A stretch of 64,000 nucleotides of DNA. Source: Phormidium ambiguum IAM M-71. GTDB lineage: Bacteria; Cyanobacteriota; Cyanobacteriia; Cyanobacteriales; Aerosakkonemataceae. The stretch is from contig NZ_MRCE01000012.1 of assembly GCF_001904725.1 (NCBI RefSeq), positions 144,906 to 208,905 of the forward strand, read 5' to 3'. The position numbers and the translations under genes were made by a program. The notes under the pieces were generated by a model. It saw only the letters and a list, made by a program, of their open reading frames with translations. It made no database searches and was not told the origin of the DNA. Position 1 is the first letter of the stretch, and every line of letters begins with the position of its first letter. Of the stretch, positions 62,749-64,000 are shown piece after piece.

Positions 62749-62823
62749 ATTAGACCTCTCCAATAACTCTTGTAGGGTAGGCATCCTACCTGCCTTTGAG
62801 ATTCTATTTTGGAGAAGTCTAAT
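62749..62823. repeat. MITE-like element family 4, intact copy
   Basis: A 75-bp element with ATTAGACCTCTCCA at the left and TTTTGGAGAAGTCTAAT at the right (62807-62823). The core has the GTAGGGTAGGCATCCTACC hairpin. The interrupted copy is at 18971. Confidence 0.82.
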
Positions 62824-62855
62824 AGACCGATCCAGAAATTAAAGTTGCATTACTT

Positions 62856-62901
62856 AAAAACCTTGTAGAGACTTTATATATAACTTCTCTACAAGGTTTT
62901 T
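62856..62901 (+). terminator. GTAGAGA hairpin with T-tail
   Basis: AAAAACCTTGTAGAGA (62856-62871) pairs with TCTCTACAAGGTTTTT (62886-62901), 16 bp. It is the third GTAGAGA(C) hairpin of the window and could terminate the mnx transcript. The rest of the 355-bp gap is repeats. Confidence 0.6.
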
Positions 62902-62939
62902 TGGAAAAGTCTAATGACAAATGACAAATAACCGATCGC

Positions 62940-63848
62940 CTAATTTTTAGTTTCCGTTTTTTCCTGGGTGCTAGGCGTAGCTGAAGCAGGAGAAGCAGCA
63001 GCAGGAGGTTGGGAAGCTAATTGCACAATTTGGTCTTTGTATTGAGCCGGAGCTAAATTAGCCGCAGAATTAAACAAAGATTTAGCATCCTCAGTTTTAC
63101 CTTGTTTTTGTAACACCAAAGCCTTAGCTAAAACCGGACGAAAATCTTCCTTATTAGCTTTAATTGCATTATCGTAAATAGCGATCGCATCATTAAAACG
63201 ATTTTGCTCAGCATAAACCTGTCCCAACATCAGTTGCACAGAAATTACATTCACAGTGTTAGGCTTAATTTGGTTTAGGTTAGCAGCACTTTCCAAAGTA
63301 TCTTGCAGTAAACCAATAGCAGCTTCGGGACGACCTTCAGCCAACAGCAAGCTGACAAGACCTTGCAAAGCCTTGACATCACCTGGTTGAGATTCCAAAA
63401 TTGAACGGTAGGCTTTAGCAGCACCTTCTCGATCGCCAGTTTGTTGCCGAGCTTGCGCCAGTAAAATAGAGTATTCAGTATTTTCCGGCTTCAGTTTAGC
63501 CAACTTTTCCAGAGGTTCGATCGTGGTTTTCACATCAGCCGCACCCAAACGTACCAACTCCAGCTGAGTAAACAGCAATCCCTTAAGAGCCGTTTCATTA
63601 TCAGGCTCTCGTTGTAAAACCAACTGATAACCCTTCGCCTGAGCTTGTAATTCCTCCTGCTTCCCTGCTGGTGTTTGAATTGCAGATGCAGGTGTTCTAG
63701 CAGAAGAGGACTCTCGATTTGGCAGACCACCAAATAAAGGCATAAGAGTGGGAATCACGAAAGAGAGAGTTCCCAAGAGCAGAAACCCAACAATCAACCA
63801 GCGACGGAGCTTTTCAGACACAAAACTTTTTTGAACTCTGATTAACAT
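62940..63848 (-). CDS. TPR membrane protein
   Basis: A 302-aa protein with one N-terminal membrane helix (about 17-39), then about five TPR units (YSILLAQARQQTGDREGAAK, VSVQLMLGQVYAEQNRFNDA-like spacing, FRPVLAKALVLQKQGKTEDA) and an Ala/Pro-rich tail. It is probably a membrane-anchored protein-interaction scaffold. The function is unknown. Confidence 0.85.
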   Translation of the reverse strand: MLIRVQKSFVSEKLRRWLIVGFLLLGTLSFVIPTLMPLFGGLPNRESSSARTPASAIQTPAGKQEELQAQAKGYQLVLQREPDNETALKGLLFTQLELVRLGAADVKTTIEPLEKLAKLKPENTEYSILLAQARQQTGDREGAAKAYRSILESQPGDVKALQGLVSLLLAEGRPEAAIGLLQDTLESAANLNQIKPNTVNVISVQLMLGQVYAEQNRFNDAIAIYDNAIKANKEDFRPVLAKALVLQKQGKTEDAKSLFNSAANLAPAQYKDQIVQLASQPPAAASPASATPSTQEKTETKN

Positions 63849-63910
63849 TATCAGCTATGAGTTGCTAATCTGACCAAGCAGGAAACGGGGAGATGGGGAG
63901 ATGGGGAGAA

Positions 63911-63974
63911 GGCAGAAGGCAGAAGGCAGAAGGCAGAAGGCAGAAGGCAGAAGGCAGAAGGCAGAAGGCAGAAG
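63911..63974. repeat. GGCAGAA heptamer array, about nine copies
   Basis: A perfect or near-perfect tandem run of GGCAGAA, preceded by two GGGGAGAT units. Same unit as 28715. Such heptamers (STRR) are typical of filamentous cyanobacteria and likely vary in copy number by slippage. Confidence 0.92.
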
Positions 63975-64000
63975 TAGAAAAATTTCCCCTTTTCCCCTTT

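Noticed and set aside
63911..63974. Possible CRISPR array
   Set aside because: The repeat is a contiguous 7-base unit without spacers; no cas gene is in the window.

Overview
The window reads as chromosomal DNA of a cyanobacterium, probably a filamentous one. The octamer GCGATCGC (HIP1) recurs throughout. Many families are typical of cyanobacteria: a fused Ser/Thr-His (HstK-type) kinase, a truncated HTH/NB-ARC protein, a Nif11-type peptide, a TMEM165/GDT1 Mn exporter behind a yybP-ykoY riboswitch, paired dynamins, and GGCAGAA heptamer arrays. I do not assign a genus. I see no rRNA, tRNA, CRISPR array, prophage or intact transposase.

Region 1 (about 0.1-13.2 kb) is a metal island, mostly on the minus strand. 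It holds a long phytochelatin synthase, a His-rich lipoprotein, an RND pump with its adaptor and a small secreted protein, a MerR regulator, a tandem cupredoxin protein, a 30-residue membrane peptide missed by length cut-offs, a Cu(I) P1B-ATPase (copA), a copper chaperone (copZ) and a Cys-rich copper-storage protein. Four promoters with the same MerR-type geometry (TTGAYT, 20-bp spacer, CTCC-N8-GGAG dyad) precede the lipoprotein, the RND operon, merR itself and copZ-copA, so most of the island looks like one regulon.

Region 2 (13.5-17.8 kb) holds an azoreductase/DUF1772 pair with a divergent AraC regulator, then two adjacent RlaP-like nucleotidyltransferases.

Region 3 (17.8-30.4 kb) looks like an organosulfur (sulfonate-like) uptake and cleavage locus, less AT-rich than its surroundings by eye. 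It has a binding protein with a C-terminal NosL-like segment, a permease and an ATPase; a LysR regulator fused to a paralogue of that binding protein; a fumarate-reductase/APS-reductase-class flavoprotein with a two-cluster ferredoxin; a HEAT protein whose stop overlaps the start of an Mrp Fe-S carrier; and two putative sulfite exporters (TauE and YeiH families). No FMNH2 monooxygenase (SsuD) is present. This is the best candidate for an undescribed system.

Region 4 (31-42 kb) is accessory DNA: a truncated STAND protein, four toxin-antitoxin modules (one decayed), a VIT-VWA protein, an accessory topoisomerase I and a NB-ARC fragment. Region 5 (42-52.9 kb) holds two dynamin-like GTPases and assorted single genes. 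Region 6 (53-64 kb) has a receiver-histidine kinase, the giant dual kinase, an alcohol dehydrogenase, the Mn riboswitch with its exporter, and a TPR membrane protein.

At least five families of short inverted-repeat elements, each flanked by TA, are scattered through intergenic DNA. Three copies supply or overlap stop codons of neighbouring genes.
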